Source: Qipengyuania psychrotolerans (GTDB taxonomy: Bacteria > Pseudomonadota > Alphaproteobacteria > Sphingomonadales > Sphingomonadaceae). From it: 64,000 nt of DNA. The notes under the pieces were generated by a model. That model saw only the letters and a program-made list of their open reading frames with translations. It made no database searches and was not told the DNA's origin. The stretch's first letter is position 1. Each line of letters begins with the position of its first letter. The stretch covers positions 1,922,001 to 1,986,000 of the forward strand of contig NZ_CP081297.1 in NCBI RefSeq assembly GCF_019711355.1, given 5' to 3'. Shown here one piece after another: positions 38,523 through 47,036 of this stretch. The position numbers were made by a program, and so were the translations under genes.

Positions 38523-39191
38523 ATGCGATTGGTCGTCCGTTTCCTGCTCAAGTTCCTCATCGGCTTTCTCGGCCTCAGCCTGGCGTTGGTGCTGCTATTC
38601 AAATTCGTGCCGGTGCCGGTGACTGCAACGATGATCATGAACGGCGACGGCATCACCAAGGACTGGGAACCGCTTTCCGATATTGATCGCAACATGGTCC
38701 GCGCGGTTATCGCTGCGGAAGACGGCAAATTCTGCAGTCACGACGGGTTCGACCGCGAAGCCATCGAAAAGGCGATCGAACAGAACTCGAAAGGCGGCCG
38801 GATCCGGGGCGGCTCCACCATCAGCCAGCAAACGGCCAAGAACGTGTTTCTGTGGCAGGGTGGCGGTTTTTTCCGCAAGGGGCTGGAGGCCTATTTCACC
38901 GTGCTAATCGAGAAAATCTGGGGCAAGCGGCGGATCATGGAAGTTTATTTAAACGTCGCGGAAACCGGCATCGGGACCTACGGCGCCGAAGCCGGGGCAC
39001 AGCGGTACTTCGGCAAATCGGCTGCGCGCCTTACCCCGCTCGAGGCCGCGCGGATGGCAGCTGCACTGCCGTTGCCGCAGAAACGCTCGGTCACCAATCC
39101 ATCCGGATGGCTGCGTCGGCACGGCAATACAATCGCCGCCCGCGTTGGCGTGGTTCGCCGCGATGGTCTGGACGCCTGCGTGTACGATTAA
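38523..39191 (+). CDS. mtgA: monofunctional biosynthetic peptidoglycan transglycosylase
   Basis: A 222-residue GT51 enzyme that polymerises lipid II into glycan strands. One N-terminal membrane helix (about 8-28) is followed by the transglycosylase domain with catalytic Glu66 in VIAAEDGKFCSHDG, the conserved GGSTISQQTAKNVF, and RRIMEVYLNVAETG. It lacks a transpeptidase domain. Single gene, divergent from the amidohydrolase. Confidence 0.95.
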   Translation: MRLVVRFLLKFLIGFLGLSLALVLLFKFVPVPVTATMIMNGDGITKDWEPLSDIDRNMVRAVIAAEDGKFCSHDGFDREAIEKAIEQNSKGGRIRGGSTISQQTAKNVFLWQGGGFFRKGLEAYFTVLIEKIWGKRRIMEVYLNVAETGIGTYGAEAGAQRYFGKSAARLTPLEAARMAAALPLPQKRSVTNPSGWLRRHGNTIAARVGVVRRDGLDACVYD

Positions 39192-39192
39192 T

Positions 39193-39219
39193 CCATCGCT
39201 GCTCAGACAATTCCCGAAT
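39193..39219 (+). promoter_or_regulatory. candidate ECF-type promoter upstream of the CDF-sigma operon
   Basis: CCATCG (39193-39198), 15 bases, CCGAAT (39214-39219). It resembles the SigK consensus known from Mycobacterium (CCATCC...CCGAAT) and has the same spacing as the candidate upstream of the fasciclin gene. It lies just past mtgA and about 155 bases before the CDF start. Weak evidence alone. Confidence 0.35.
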
Positions 39220-39254
39220 GCGCTCAGGCGCTTACCCTCTTGCGCGCCATAAAT

Positions 39255-39268
39255 AATGTTATAACATT
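39255..39268. promoter_or_regulatory. Zur-like zinc operator
   Basis: A perfect 14-bp palindrome, AATGTTATAACATT, about 107 bases before the CDF exporter start. It closely matches Zur boxes known in alphaproteobacteria (core ATGTTATAACAT). The local sequence is AT-rich in an otherwise GC-rich region, as expected for a promoter. Confidence 0.6.
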
Positions 39269-39374
39269 GCAGATGTGTTATTCCGTATCGTTCTGTTTTA
39301 TTTGTATTTTCTCTTGAGATCACGATGAGATAACGGATAGGCGGAAGGCGCATACGCATGGGGAGCGACAGACT

Positions 39375-40295
39375 TTGGGTTTAGGGCACAGCCACGAAAG
39401 CGATCACGGTCACGATCATGGACACGCCCATGCTCCGAAGGATTTCGGCAATGCATTCCTGATCGGCGTCGTGCTGAATACCGGCTTCGTCATCATCGAA
39501 GTCATTTATGGCTGGATTTCCGGGTCCATGGCGTTGATCGCGGATGCCGGGCACAATCTGTCCGATGTCCTCGCCCTACTGCTCGCATGGGGGGCCAGTG
39601 TCGCTGCCAAGCGCCCACCGAATGAGCGGTTCACCTATGGATACAAGAGCTCCACTATCCTCGCGGCGCTCGCGAATGCAGCGCTGCTTCTCATCGCGAT
39701 CGGGGCAATCGCCTATGAAACGCTGCACCGACTGTCGGACCCGGCACCCGTAGCAGGCATGACGATGGTGATTGTTGCCGGTATCGGCATCGCCATCAAT
39801 GCCGGCACTGCCATGCTTTTCATGCGCGGGCGCAAGCACGACATCAATATCCGGGGCGCCTTCCTGCACATGGCTGCAGACGCCCTGGTCAGTCTCGGGG
39901 TTGTCCTCGCCGGTATCGCGATCATCCTTACAGGCGCGCAATGGATCGACCCGGCTGTCAGCCTGCTAATCGTCCTCGTCATTGCCTGGGGCACCTGGGG
40001 CCTGCTCAAGGACAGCGTTTCCATGAGCCTGCTCGCAGTCCCGAAAGGCATTTCCGAAAAGGCAGTCCGCGGCTATCTCTCCTCTCTCAAAGGGGTAAGC
40101 GGCGTGCACCATCTGCATATATGGCCAATGTCGACCACGGAGACGGCTTTGACTGCACATCTCGTCATGCCGGACGGCCATCCGGGAGATGCATTCCTGC
40201 GCGAAGCGGCTCACGGCCTCTCGCATGATCACCGGATCAACCACTCGACCATCCAGATCGAGACCGCTCCGGATCATGGTCAGGCGGACTGCTGA
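39375..40295 (+). CDS. cation diffusion facilitator (zinc/cobalt/cadmium exporter)
   Basis: A 306-residue CzcD/ZitB-type antiporter with six helices. The start is His-rich (HSHESDHGHDHGHAHA), the metal site appears as MALIADAGHNLSDVL (helix II, HxxxD) and MAADALVSLGVVL (helix V), and a cytoplasmic ferredoxin-like domain ends the protein (about 205-295). The start is TTG 39375 with GGGGAG about 10 bases upstream. It is coupled (TGATG) to the ECF sigma gene. A Zur-like operator precedes it. Confidence 0.9.
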   Translation: MGLGHSHESDHGHDHGHAHAPKDFGNAFLIGVVLNTGFVIIEVIYGWISGSMALIADAGHNLSDVLALLLAWGASVAAKRPPNERFTYGYKSSTILAALANAALLLIAIGAIAYETLHRLSDPAPVAGMTMVIVAGIGIAINAGTAMLFMRGRKHDINIRGAFLHMAADALVSLGVVLAGIAIILTGAQWIDPAVSLLIVLVIAWGTWGLLKDSVSMSLLAVPKGISEKAVRGYLSSLKGVSGVHHLHIWPMSTTETALTAHLVMPDGHPGDAFLREAAHGLSHDHRINHSTIQIETAPDHGQADC

Positions 40296-40864
40296 TGAAG
40301 CCCGCCAGCAGCGAAGCGCGCGAACGCTTGAAAGCGGCGATGGCCCGCCTGTCCGGCGGTGACCGCGGCGCGCTGGAGGAAATCTATCGCGCCACCTCCG
40401 CGAAGCTATTTGGCATCTGCTTGCGTATCTTGGGAGACGAGAAAGAAGCAGAAGACGCATTGCAGGACGTATATATCAACCTATGGCGCCGCGCCGGCCG
40501 TTATGACCCGAAGAAGGCCAGCCCGATTGCATGGCTTGCCACTTTCGCACGTAACCGAGCAATCGACCGCCTGCGCACCGGCAAGGTCCGCAAGGGCAGC
40601 GTCAGCGAACAAGAAGCCGCGCCGATCGCTGACAGTGCTCCGCTGGCCGATGCGATGATGATCGACGCCGAAAACGATGCGCGCGTTCACACCTGCATCG
40701 AGACGCTGGACGAAGAACCGCGCCACGCCATTCGTTCGGCATTCTTCGAAGGCCGCACCTATGCCGAACTTGCCGAGAGTTCCGGCACCCCGCTGGGGAC
40801 GATGAAAAGCCGTATCCGCCGGGCGCTAACCCGGCTCAAATCCTGTCTGGAGAAGGGCGAATGA
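40295..40864 (+). CDS. ECF-type RNA polymerase sigma factor (SigK-like)
   Basis: A 189-residue sigma-70 family factor with region 2 (RGALEEIYRATSAKLFGICLRIL, DALQDVYINLWRRAGRY) and region 4 (IRSAFFEGRTYAELAESSGTPLGTMKSRIRRALTRL) separated by a short linker. Its start overlaps the CDF exporter stop, and its stop overlaps the anti-sigma gene. With an RskA-type anti-sigma and a fasciclin protein next door it matches the SigK/RskA pair known from Mycobacterium. Confidence 0.92.
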   Translation: MKPASSEARERLKAAMARLSGGDRGALEEIYRATSAKLFGICLRILGDEKEAEDALQDVYINLWRRAGRYDPKKASPIAWLATFARNRAIDRLRTGKVRKGSVSEQEAAPIADSAPLADAMMIDAENDARVHTCIETLDEEPRHAIRSAFFEGRTYAELAESSGTPLGTMKSRIRRALTRLKSCLEKGE

Positions 40865-41574
40865 CCGATACCGACCGCCCCGATGACGAAATTCTCGCCG
40901 CGGAATTCGCACTTGGCTTTCTTGAGGGCGAGGACCTCATGGCCGCCCGTGGTCGCGAAGCCAGTGATCCGGCATTCGCAGCAATGGTGGAACGCTGGCA
41001 GTCGCAGCTTGCCCCGCTGCTCGACAATATCCCGCCTGCCACTCCGCGCGAAGATGTCTGGAAAAGGATCGAGGCCGATCTGGGCGTGTCGATGCCCAGT
41101 GCAGAAGTCGTCGAACTCAAGACCAAGCTGCGCCGCTGGCAGTGGTTCGGCGGTGCAAGCGCTGCCGCAGCTGCGGCGATCGCCGTGTTTGCATTCACCT
41201 TCAAGACCGCACCGGTCACTCAACCGGTCGAGCAAGCGCCGCTGGCAGCCTCGATCCCGATTGCCGACACCGACCTGCGGCTTGCCGTCACTTACCTGCC
41301 AGATCGCAGCGAATTGCTCGTTTCGGCGAGCGGGATTGCCGCTGACGGCGTGCACGATCATGAATTGTGGCTCGTGCCGGGTGATGACAGCCCGCTTATG
41401 TCGCTGGGCGTGGTCGTTCCGGGCGAAGAGCGCCGCGTCAAGCTGGATCCGGCGGTAGCATCACGGGTGGCAGATGGTTCACCCCTGCTCCTCACGCGCG
41501 AGCCTTTGGGCGGCAAACCGGAAGGTCTTGATGCCGGTCCGGTCGTGGCAGAAGGCTTGCTCAGAAAAATCTGA
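40861..41574 (+). CDS. RskA-type anti-sigma factor
   Basis: A 237-residue membrane protein: cytoplasmic sigma-binding domain (residues 1-90, with AAEFALGFLEGEDLMAARG), one membrane helix (about 98-117, Ala-rich), and a periplasmic RskA domain (AVTYLPDRSELLVSASGI, HELWLVPGDDSPLMSLGVV). It holds the ECF sigma inactive until proteolysis. ATGA overlap with the sigma gene. Typical length. Confidence 0.9.
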   Translation: MTDTDRPDDEILAAEFALGFLEGEDLMAARGREASDPAFAAMVERWQSQLAPLLDNIPPATPREDVWKRIEADLGVSMPSAEVVELKTKLRRWQWFGGASAAAAAAIAVFAFTFKTAPVTQPVEQAPLAASIPIADTDLRLAVTYLPDRSELLVSASGIAADGVHDHELWLVPGDDSPLMSLGVVVPGEERRVKLDPAVASRVADGSPLLLTREPLGGKPEGLDAGPVVAEGLLRKI

Positions 41575-41583
41575 ATCTTTTTT

Positions 41584-41610
41584 GCATCCGCGGGGCGTCA
41601 CGCTCCGTAA
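41584..41610 (+). promoter_or_regulatory. candidate ECF promoter for the fasciclin gene
   Basis: GCATCC (41584-41589), 15 bases, CCGTAA (41605-41610), ending 46 bases before the fasciclin ATG. It resembles known SigK/ECF11-type promoters (ATCC ... CGTA/CCGAA). No recognisable housekeeping promoter is seen in the 82-base gap. Confidence 0.5.
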
Positions 41611-41656
41611 CTCCTGCACGCAAGATGGACGGGCTTGCCTGATCAGGAGAATCAAG

Positions 41657-42226
41657 ATGACAATTTCGACCAAGCTTAAGGCTGCCGCTACCGCATCAAT
41701 CCTCGCGATGGGTGGCTTTGCCCTCGCCGCAGGAAGCCCCGCGCTGGCACATAATCACGGTAAGCATTCCGAGATGAGTCAGCCGAACCTCGTAGAGGCA
41801 GCAGTAAGCACCGGAGTGCACAACACCTTGGTCGCAGCCGTACAGGCCGCAGACCTTGTCGACACCTTGTCCTCGCCGGGACCCTTCACCGTTTTCGCGC
41901 CGACCGATGATGCCTTCGCAGCATTGCCAGCCGGCACGGTGGACACGCTTCTGATGGAAGAGAACAAGGGCCAGCTCCAGACCATTCTGACCTACCACGT
42001 GGTTGCAGGACGCATTCCGGCAGCCAAGCTTGCCGCCGCAATCAATCAGGCAGGCGGAAGCTATGAATTCGAGACGGTCGCAGGCGAAACCCTGTCGGCA
42101 AGCTTCGACGGCCAAACGATCGTCATCACCGATGGCGCAGGCCGCGAAACCAAGGTGACGCAGGCCGACGTCAAGACCACAAACGGCGTGATCCATGTAA
42201 CCGATGGTGTGTTCCTGCCCGGTTGA
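41657..42226 (+). CDS. exported fasciclin-domain protein
   Basis: A 189-residue secreted protein: signal peptide (cleaved near SPALA), a His-rich start (HNHGKHSE), then one FAS1 domain with NLVEAAVSTGVHNTLVAAV, GPFTVFAPTDDAFAALPAGTV, ILTYHVVAGRI and the C-terminal VKTTNGVIHVTDGVFLPG. FAS1 proteins mediate adhesion or sense the cell surface. In Mycobacterium, SigK drives fasciclin proteins MPT70/MPT83; this context repeats that. ATG 41657 has AGGAG upstream. Confidence 0.92.
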   Translation: MTISTKLKAAATASILAMGGFALAAGSPALAHNHGKHSEMSQPNLVEAAVSTGVHNTLVAAVQAADLVDTLSSPGPFTVFAPTDDAFAALPAGTVDTLLMEENKGQLQTILTYHVVAGRIPAAKLAAAINQAGGSYEFETVAGETLSASFDGQTIVITDGAGRETKVTQADVKTTNGVIHVTDGVFLPG

Positions 42227-42283
42227 TCACGCGGTTCGGCGCCGCTGCCAATGAGCATCCCCCTCGAATAGCGGTGCCACACG

Positions 42284-42323
42284 ATCCCGCCCGGTTTTTG
42301 CAAAGCGCCGGGCGGGATTTTTT
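42284..42323 (+). terminator. terminator of the sigma/anti-sigma/fasciclin operon
   Basis: ATCCCGCCCGG pairs with CCGGGCGGGAT (11 bp), then TTTTTT at 42318-42323. It is 58 bases after the fasciclin stop and just before the convergent aldo/keto reductase end. Confidence 0.9.
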
Positions 42324-42333
42324 GCGCCTGAAG

Positions 42334-43359
42334 CTATTCGGCCTTGAGAGTAAGCGACCAGTTCTGCGGCGCGGTCGACTGCACCCCGACAGGCGTCTTG
42401 GGCCGATAGGGCTTTTCCAGCCGCGCGACCTCTTCCTTCGTCAGGCCGAGCGTCATCGCATCCACGGCAGCGCCAATGTGGCCTTCCTTGGTCGCACCGA
42501 TGATTGGCGCAGTTATACCTGGCGTGGCAAAATGCCATGCCAGAGCCACGGTTGCGCGCGAGACGCCGCGATCTTCGGCAATCGCCCCGACCGCTTCCAC
42601 CACTTCGCGGTCAGCATCGACATTCTGGGTGTAGAGCATCTTGCCGAAGCCATCGGTTTCACTGCGGACCGTGCTTTCATCCCACGCCCGCGCCAGTTTT
42701 CCGCGTGCCAGCGGTGACCACGGGATGATGCCCACGTCCTGATCGCGGCATAGCGGAATCATCTCGCGCTCTTCCTCGCGGTAGAGCAGGTTCACGTGGT
42801 TCTGCATCGATATGAACGGCGTCCAGCCATTGGCGCGCGCCACTTCCTGCGCTTTGGCGAATTGCCACGCCGCCATGCTGGATGCGCCGATGTAACGGGC
42901 CTTGCCGGCCTTCACGATGTCATGCAGCGCCTCCATCGTTTCCTCGATCGGAGTGCTCTCGTCCCAGCGATGGATCTGGTAGAGATCGACATAATCCATG
43001 TTCAGCCTGGTCAGGCTGTCATCCATTGCCTGCATCAGGCTCTTGCGGGATAGCCCGCCTGCATTGGGCGCCTGCCGCCAAGGCAGGAACGCCTTGGTCG
43101 CTAGCACGATTTCATCACGGTGAGCGAATTCCGGGAGCAGCTTGCCGACCACCTCTTCGGATGCGCCCATCGAATACATGTTCGCCGTGTCGAAGAAATT
43201 GATGCCTGCCTCAACCGCCTCTCGAATGAACGGGCGGCTTTCGTCTTCGGACAGCACCCAGTCACCGTGCCAGCCGCGGGAGGTATCACCATAGCTCATG
43301 CAGCCAAGGCACAGACGCGAGACCTTGAGGCCGGAACGGCCAAGATTGATGTATTCCAC
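42334..43359 (-). CDS. aldo/keto reductase
   Basis: A 341-residue NADPH-dependent oxidoreductase of the YajO/Tas-like AKR type. The start motif MEYINLGRSGLKVSRLCLG, the catalytic Asp/Tyr region INFFDTANMYSMGASEEVVG, Lys in VLATKAF and the His in DLYQIHRWDESTP are visible. Cofactor loop near the C-terminus is IIGATKEGHIGAA. GTG start. It is the last gene of a five-gene minus-strand run. Confidence 0.9.
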   Translation of the reverse strand: MEYINLGRSGLKVSRLCLGCMSYGDTSRGWHGDWVLSEDESRPFIREAVEAGINFFDTANMYSMGASEEVVGKLLPEFAHRDEIVLATKAFLPWRQAPNAGGLSRKSLMQAMDDSLTRLNMDYVDLYQIHRWDESTPIEETMEALHDIVKAGKARYIGASSMAAWQFAKAQEVARANGWTPFISMQNHVNLLYREEEREMIPLCRDQDVGIIPWSPLARGKLARAWDESTVRSETDGFGKMLYTQNVDADREVVEAVGAIAEDRGVSRATVALAWHFATPGITAPIIGATKEGHIGAAVDAMTLGLTKEEVARLEKPYRPKTPVGVQSTAPQNWSLTLKAE

Positions 43360-43363
43360 CGCC

Positions 43364-44104
43364 TTAATTCCCTACGCTCAGGCCGCCATCGACGCTGATC
43401 GTCTGGCCCACCACATAATCGGCCAGTGGCGAGGCGAGGAACAGGGCCACACCGGCCATGTCCTGCGGCAAGCCCAGCCTCCCGCGCGGAGTGCTCGCAA
43501 TCGTGGCATCGCGGAATTTTTCATTGCCAAGGAATGCGTCGTTGATCTTCGTATGGACATATCCGGGCGCGATACCGTTGACGCGGATACCCTCGGCGGC
43601 AAACGCCACACCCAGCGATTTGACCATGCTGATCGCGGCTGCCTTGCTGGCGCCATAGGCAGGGTTGCCAATCAGGCCTCGGTAGCCGCCGATGGAACTG
43701 ATGATGATCATGGAGCCATCCGTCTCGGCAAGCTTGCCGCGAACAGCGTTGGCGCAATCGAGCAGCGAGTCGAGATTGACCGCCATGACGGCGTCCCAGC
43801 CCTCGCGGCCGAATTCCTCGCGATTATACCGCGCGATGCCTTGGCACAGGACAACCACGTCGAGCCGCTCAGGCCATGGGAATGCATCGACTGCTGCCCG
43901 GTCCGCTACATCCAGCGAATGGAAGGTCAGGCCCTCCATCACGCTGCCATCCTCTGCCGAGTAATCTTCTGCCTTGGCGCGCGTGCCCGTGACATGCACA
44001 TCTGCGCCATGTTCGCGGAAACCGTGAGCGATGCCGTTGCCGATCCCGCTGGTCCCTCCCACCACGAGGACGGTCTTGCCTGAAAAATCGAGCGGATCGG
44101 TCAT
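43364..44104 (-). CDS. short-chain dehydrogenase/reductase
   Basis: A 246-residue NAD(P)-dependent SDR. The cofactor motif is VVGGTSGIGNGIA (residues 14-26), the catalytic residues are Ser137 region (IIISSIGG) and Tyr150/Lys154 (YGASK), and the C-terminal SVDGGLSVGN is typical of the classical type. Substrate unknown. It lies 4 bases before the aldo/keto reductase and 10 bases after the acyl-CoA dehydrogenase gene, with an AAGGAG Shine-Dalgarno. Confidence 0.92.
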   Translation of the reverse strand: MTDPLDFSGKTVLVVGGTSGIGNGIAHGFREHGADVHVTGTRAKAEDYSAEDGSVMEGLTFHSLDVADRAAVDAFPWPERLDVVVLCQGIARYNREEFGREGWDAVMAVNLDSLLDCANAVRGKLAETDGSMIIISSIGGYRGLIGNPAYGASKAAAISMVKSLGVAFAAEGIRVNGIAPGYVHTKINDAFLGNEKFRDATIASTPRGRLGLPQDMAGVALFLASPLADYVVGQTISVDGGLSVGN

Positions 44105-44114
44105 TTCTCTCTCC

Positions 44115-45257
44115 TTAAATCGCGCGGCTGACGACTTCCTTCATGATCTCGTTCGTGCCGCCATAAATGCGCTGGACGCGGGCATCACGCCACAAACGGG
44201 CGATGGGATATTCGTTCATATACCCTGCGCCGCCATGCAGCTGGAGCGACTGGTCACAGCATTCCCATTGCAGGTCCGTGTGCCACAGCTTGGCAGCGCT
44301 GGCTTCGTCCGTAGTAAGCTCGCCCTTCAGGTGGCGCTGGATTGCCCAGTCGAGATGCGCCCAGCCGACCTGCAGCTTGGCAGCGAGGTCCGCGAGCACG
44401 AACTTGGTGTTCTGGAATTCGAACACCGTGCGCCCGAAGGCCTTGCGGTCCTTCGTGAACTTCACCGCCTCATCGAACGCACGCTGAGCCCCAGCTTGCG
44501 CGCCAACGGCAATCGACAGGCGCTCTTGCGGCAGCTCTTCCATCAAGTGGATAAAGCCCCGCCCTTCCCCGCCGAGCAGGTTATCCTTGGGCACACGGCA
44601 ATCGCTGAAGAACAATTCCGACGTGTCAGCCGCGTGCTGGCCGATCTTGTCGAGATTGCGTCCGCGCTCGAACCCGGGGGTGCCGGCATCCACGAGGATG
44701 AGACTGGTTCCCTTGGCGCCCTGGGTCGGATCAGTCTTGCACACGACGATTACGCAATCAGCGTTCTGGCCGTTGGTGATGTAGGTCTTCGACCCGTTGA
44801 TCACCCATTCGTCGCCGTCGAGCACCGCGGTCGTACGCACGCCCTGAAGGTCGGACCCTGCGCCCGGTTCGGTCATGGCGATGGCGGTGATAATGTCGCC
44901 GGACACCATGCCGGGCAGGTATTTCGCCTTCTGCTCGTCCGTACCGAGCCGTTCGAAATAATTGACGGTAATGTCGTTCTGCAAAGTGAAACCGGCAGAT
45001 GAGCCGAGGTACGACAGCTCTTCAGCAATGACGCAGTTGAACCCGAAATCGAGGCCAAGGCCGCCATTCTCCTCAGCCACGGTGGGGCAGAGCATTCCCG
45101 CCTCGCCCAGCGCCTTCCACGCTTCGCGGCCGACAATTCCTTCTTCCTCGTGCTGGTCGAGGAACGGGGTCATGTGTTCGGCGAAGACCTTGCGCACTGT
45201 GCCGCGAAAAGCCTCATGGTCATCGTTATAGGCGAAGCGCTTGCTTGTATCGAGCAT
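44115..45257 (-). CDS. acyl-CoA dehydrogenase (long-chain/LCAD-like)
   Basis: A 380-residue FAD enzyme that introduces a double bond next to the CoA thioester. Typical parts are ITAIAMTEPGAGSDLQGVRTTA, WVINGSKTYITNGQNAD and DRKAFGRTVFEFQNTKF. Near the C-terminus it has IYGGTNEIMKEVVSR; the Gly in YGGT means the catalytic Glu is not at the short-chain position and is probably the one in FDEAVKF, as in LCAD and isovaleryl-CoA enzymes. Third in the run. Confidence 0.93.
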   Translation of the reverse strand: MLDTSKRFAYNDDHEAFRGTVRKVFAEHMTPFLDQHEEEGIVGREAWKALGEAGMLCPTVAEENGGLGLDFGFNCVIAEELSYLGSSAGFTLQNDITVNYFERLGTDEQKAKYLPGMVSGDIITAIAMTEPGAGSDLQGVRTTAVLDGDEWVINGSKTYITNGQNADCVIVVCKTDPTQGAKGTSLILVDAGTPGFERGRNLDKIGQHAADTSELFFSDCRVPKDNLLGGEGRGFIHLMEELPQERLSIAVGAQAGAQRAFDEAVKFTKDRKAFGRTVFEFQNTKFVLADLAAKLQVGWAHLDWAIQRHLKGELTTDEASAAKLWHTDLQWECCDQSLQLHGGAGYMNEYPIARLWRDARVQRIYGGTNEIMKEVVSRAI

Positions 45258-45270
45258 CTGTCCGCGTCCC

Positions 45271-46248
45271 TTAGGCGTTCTGGAAACCGGCGAGGCGCTG
45301 GGTGATGATCTCCTCGGCCTGGGCCATGATGCCGTCGATCAGTTCCTGGCAGGTCGGGATGTCATTGATCAGGCCCGCAACCATGCCGCACGACCACGCG
45401 CCTGCATCCATGTCGCCTTCGGTCATGATGCGCGGATAGACACCAGCAACCTGTTCGATCACGTCTTCGAATTTTAGGTCGTCGCCTTTTTCCTTTTCGA
45501 TCCGCAGCAGTTCTTCGACCGCATCATTGGTCATCACGCGCTCGGTGTTCCGAAGCGGACGCATCACGAGGCGGGTGTCGAGTTCGGAGGCTGCGACAAT
45601 CGCCTTCTTCACGTTTTCATGCACCGGCGCTTCCTTGGTCGCGATGAAGCGCGTTCCCATGTTGATGCCGTCCGCGCCCATCGCGAGGCTGGCCACAAGA
45701 CTGCGCCCGTCGGCCATCCCGCCGCTGGCCACGAACGGGATTTCCAGCTCGTCTGCTGCGCGCGGCAACAGGATCATATTCGGGATATCGTCTTCGCCCG
45801 GGTGACCGCCGCATTCAAAACCGTCGACACTCACCGCATCGCAGCCGATCGACTGCGCCTTGAGGCTGTGGCGAACGCTGGTGCATTTGTGAATGACCTT
45901 GACGCCCGCATCCTTGAAGAAGGGCAGGACCTGCGCTGGATTGTTGCCCGCAGTCTCGACGATTTTCACACCGCCTTCGATGATGACGCGGACAAGACCC
46001 GGATAGTCGGGCGCATTGACCGTCGGCAGGAAGGTCAGGTTCACGCCGAATGGCTTGTCGGTCATGTCCTTGCAGCGTGCGATTTCATTGGCCAGCTTTT
46101 CAGGGGTACCCTGCGTCAGGCCCGTAATGATGCCGAGCCCGCCAGCATTGGAAACGGCAGCGGCCATCTCTGCAAATCCGACATAGTGCATGCCGCCCTG
46201 GATGATGGGATGCTTGATACCGAACATTTCGGTGATGCGCGTTTTCAT
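45271..46248 (-). CDS. nitronate monooxygenase-like FMN enzyme
   Basis: A 325-residue TIM-barrel flavoprotein of the 2-nitropropane dioxygenase/NMO family. The start KTRITEMFGIKHPIIQGGMHYVGFAEMAAAVSNAGGLG, SVDGFECGGHPGEDD and VASGGMADGRSLVASLAMGADGINMGTRFIATKEAP (parts quoted separately in the family) are typical. In several catabolic clusters these proteins act as enoyl or nitroalkane oxidising enzymes; the true substrate is uncertain. Second gene of the run. Confidence 0.9.
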   Translation of the reverse strand: MKTRITEMFGIKHPIIQGGMHYVGFAEMAAAVSNAGGLGIITGLTQGTPEKLANEIARCKDMTDKPFGVNLTFLPTVNAPDYPGLVRVIIEGGVKIVETAGNNPAQVLPFFKDAGVKVIHKCTSVRHSLKAQSIGCDAVSVDGFECGGHPGEDDIPNMILLPRAADELEIPFVASGGMADGRSLVASLAMGADGINMGTRFIATKEAPVHENVKKAIVAASELDTRLVMRPLRNTERVMTNDAVEELLRIEKEKGDDLKFEDVIEQVAGVYPRIMTEGDMDAGAWSCGMVAGLINDIPTCQELIDGIMAQAEEIITQRLAGFQNA

Positions 46249-46308
46249 GATGCCTGCCTCTCTCGCTGGTTGCTTTTCGCAACCGGTATCGGGGCAAGCG
46301 GAAGGAGT

Positions 46309-46899
46309 CTAGCGCTTCGCTAGCCGCTCCAATGCGGCGAGCAACTCGGTGCCGCGTTCCGTAAGGGCAAGTCCGTCAGCGCCCTTTTCAGCAAGTCCTT
46401 CGTGCTCGAGGTCTTCGCCGGTCGGCGCTCGCATCAGGCGGCTGTAGCCGCCCGAGTGATAGATCAGCGGTTCGGCCTCGCGGCGCTCGAAATCGATGAC
46501 TTCGCCCAGGAAGATCGCATGATCGCCGCCCTCGTATTCGAACCGGGCGCGGCAGCCGAAGCGTGCGGCATAGCCTTCGATCAGCGGTGCGCCTTCAGGG
46601 CCATCGGCGATGTCGAGGCCGTCAAACTTGTCCTGGCGCGGCTGTGCGAACCTGTCGGACATGGCCTGCTGGTCTGCGGCCAGCACATGGACTGCCCAGC
46701 ATTCCGCCTCGCGGAAGACGGGCAAACTACCCGAGTGAAGCGACAGGCTCCACAAGACCATCGGCGGATCGAGGCTGACCGAATTGAAGCTGTTGGCGGT
46801 CAAGCCAACCGGCCGACCATCCTCGTCCCGCGCCGTCACAATCGTGACGCCGGTTACAAAAGAGCCCAATGCGCTGCGGAAAGCCTGTGGATCGAACAT
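46309..46899 (-). CDS. flavin reductase family protein (HpaC-like)
   Basis: A 196-residue FMN-binding split barrel: MFDPQAFRSALGSFVTGVTIVTA, GLTANSFNSVSLDPPMVLW and GDHAIFLGEVIDF are the family signatures. Such proteins supply reduced flavin to a two-component monooxygenase. The last 30 residues form an extra acidic helix. Start 46899 matches the family; upstream bases of the longer frame lie in the regulatory region of the TonB receptor. First gene of the five-gene run. Confidence 0.9.
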   Translation of the reverse strand: MFDPQAFRSALGSFVTGVTIVTARDEDGRPVGLTANSFNSVSLDPPMVLWSLSLHSGSLPVFREAECWAVHVLAADQQAMSDRFAQPRQDKFDGLDIADGPEGAPLIEGYAARFGCRARFEYEGGDHAIFLGEVIDFERREAEPLIYHSGGYSRLMRAPTGEDLEHEGLAEKGADGLALTERGTELLAALERLAKR

Positions 46900-47018
46900 C
46901 GGTGATCGCGCTAACGCGGGCTGCGCAGAAGGGCAATGGGTAGGCGTGACAACATTATGCAACAAGAATGCAACACAACACGCAATTTGTCCTCACACTT
47001 CCCCGTCGGAATTGACCG

Positions 47019-47032
47019 AATGAACGTTATCA
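47019..47032. promoter_or_regulatory. LacI-type operator (site A) before the TonB receptor
   Basis: The reverse complement reads TGATAACGTTCATT, fitting the LacI-family consensus TGnnAnCGnTnnCA except at the last two positions. Its first 11 bases (TGATAACGTTC) are identical to the site before the GH3 gene. It falls between a -35-like TTGACC (47012-47017) and the receptor start, a place where a repressor would act. Confidence 0.6.
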
Positions 47033-47036
47033 AATA

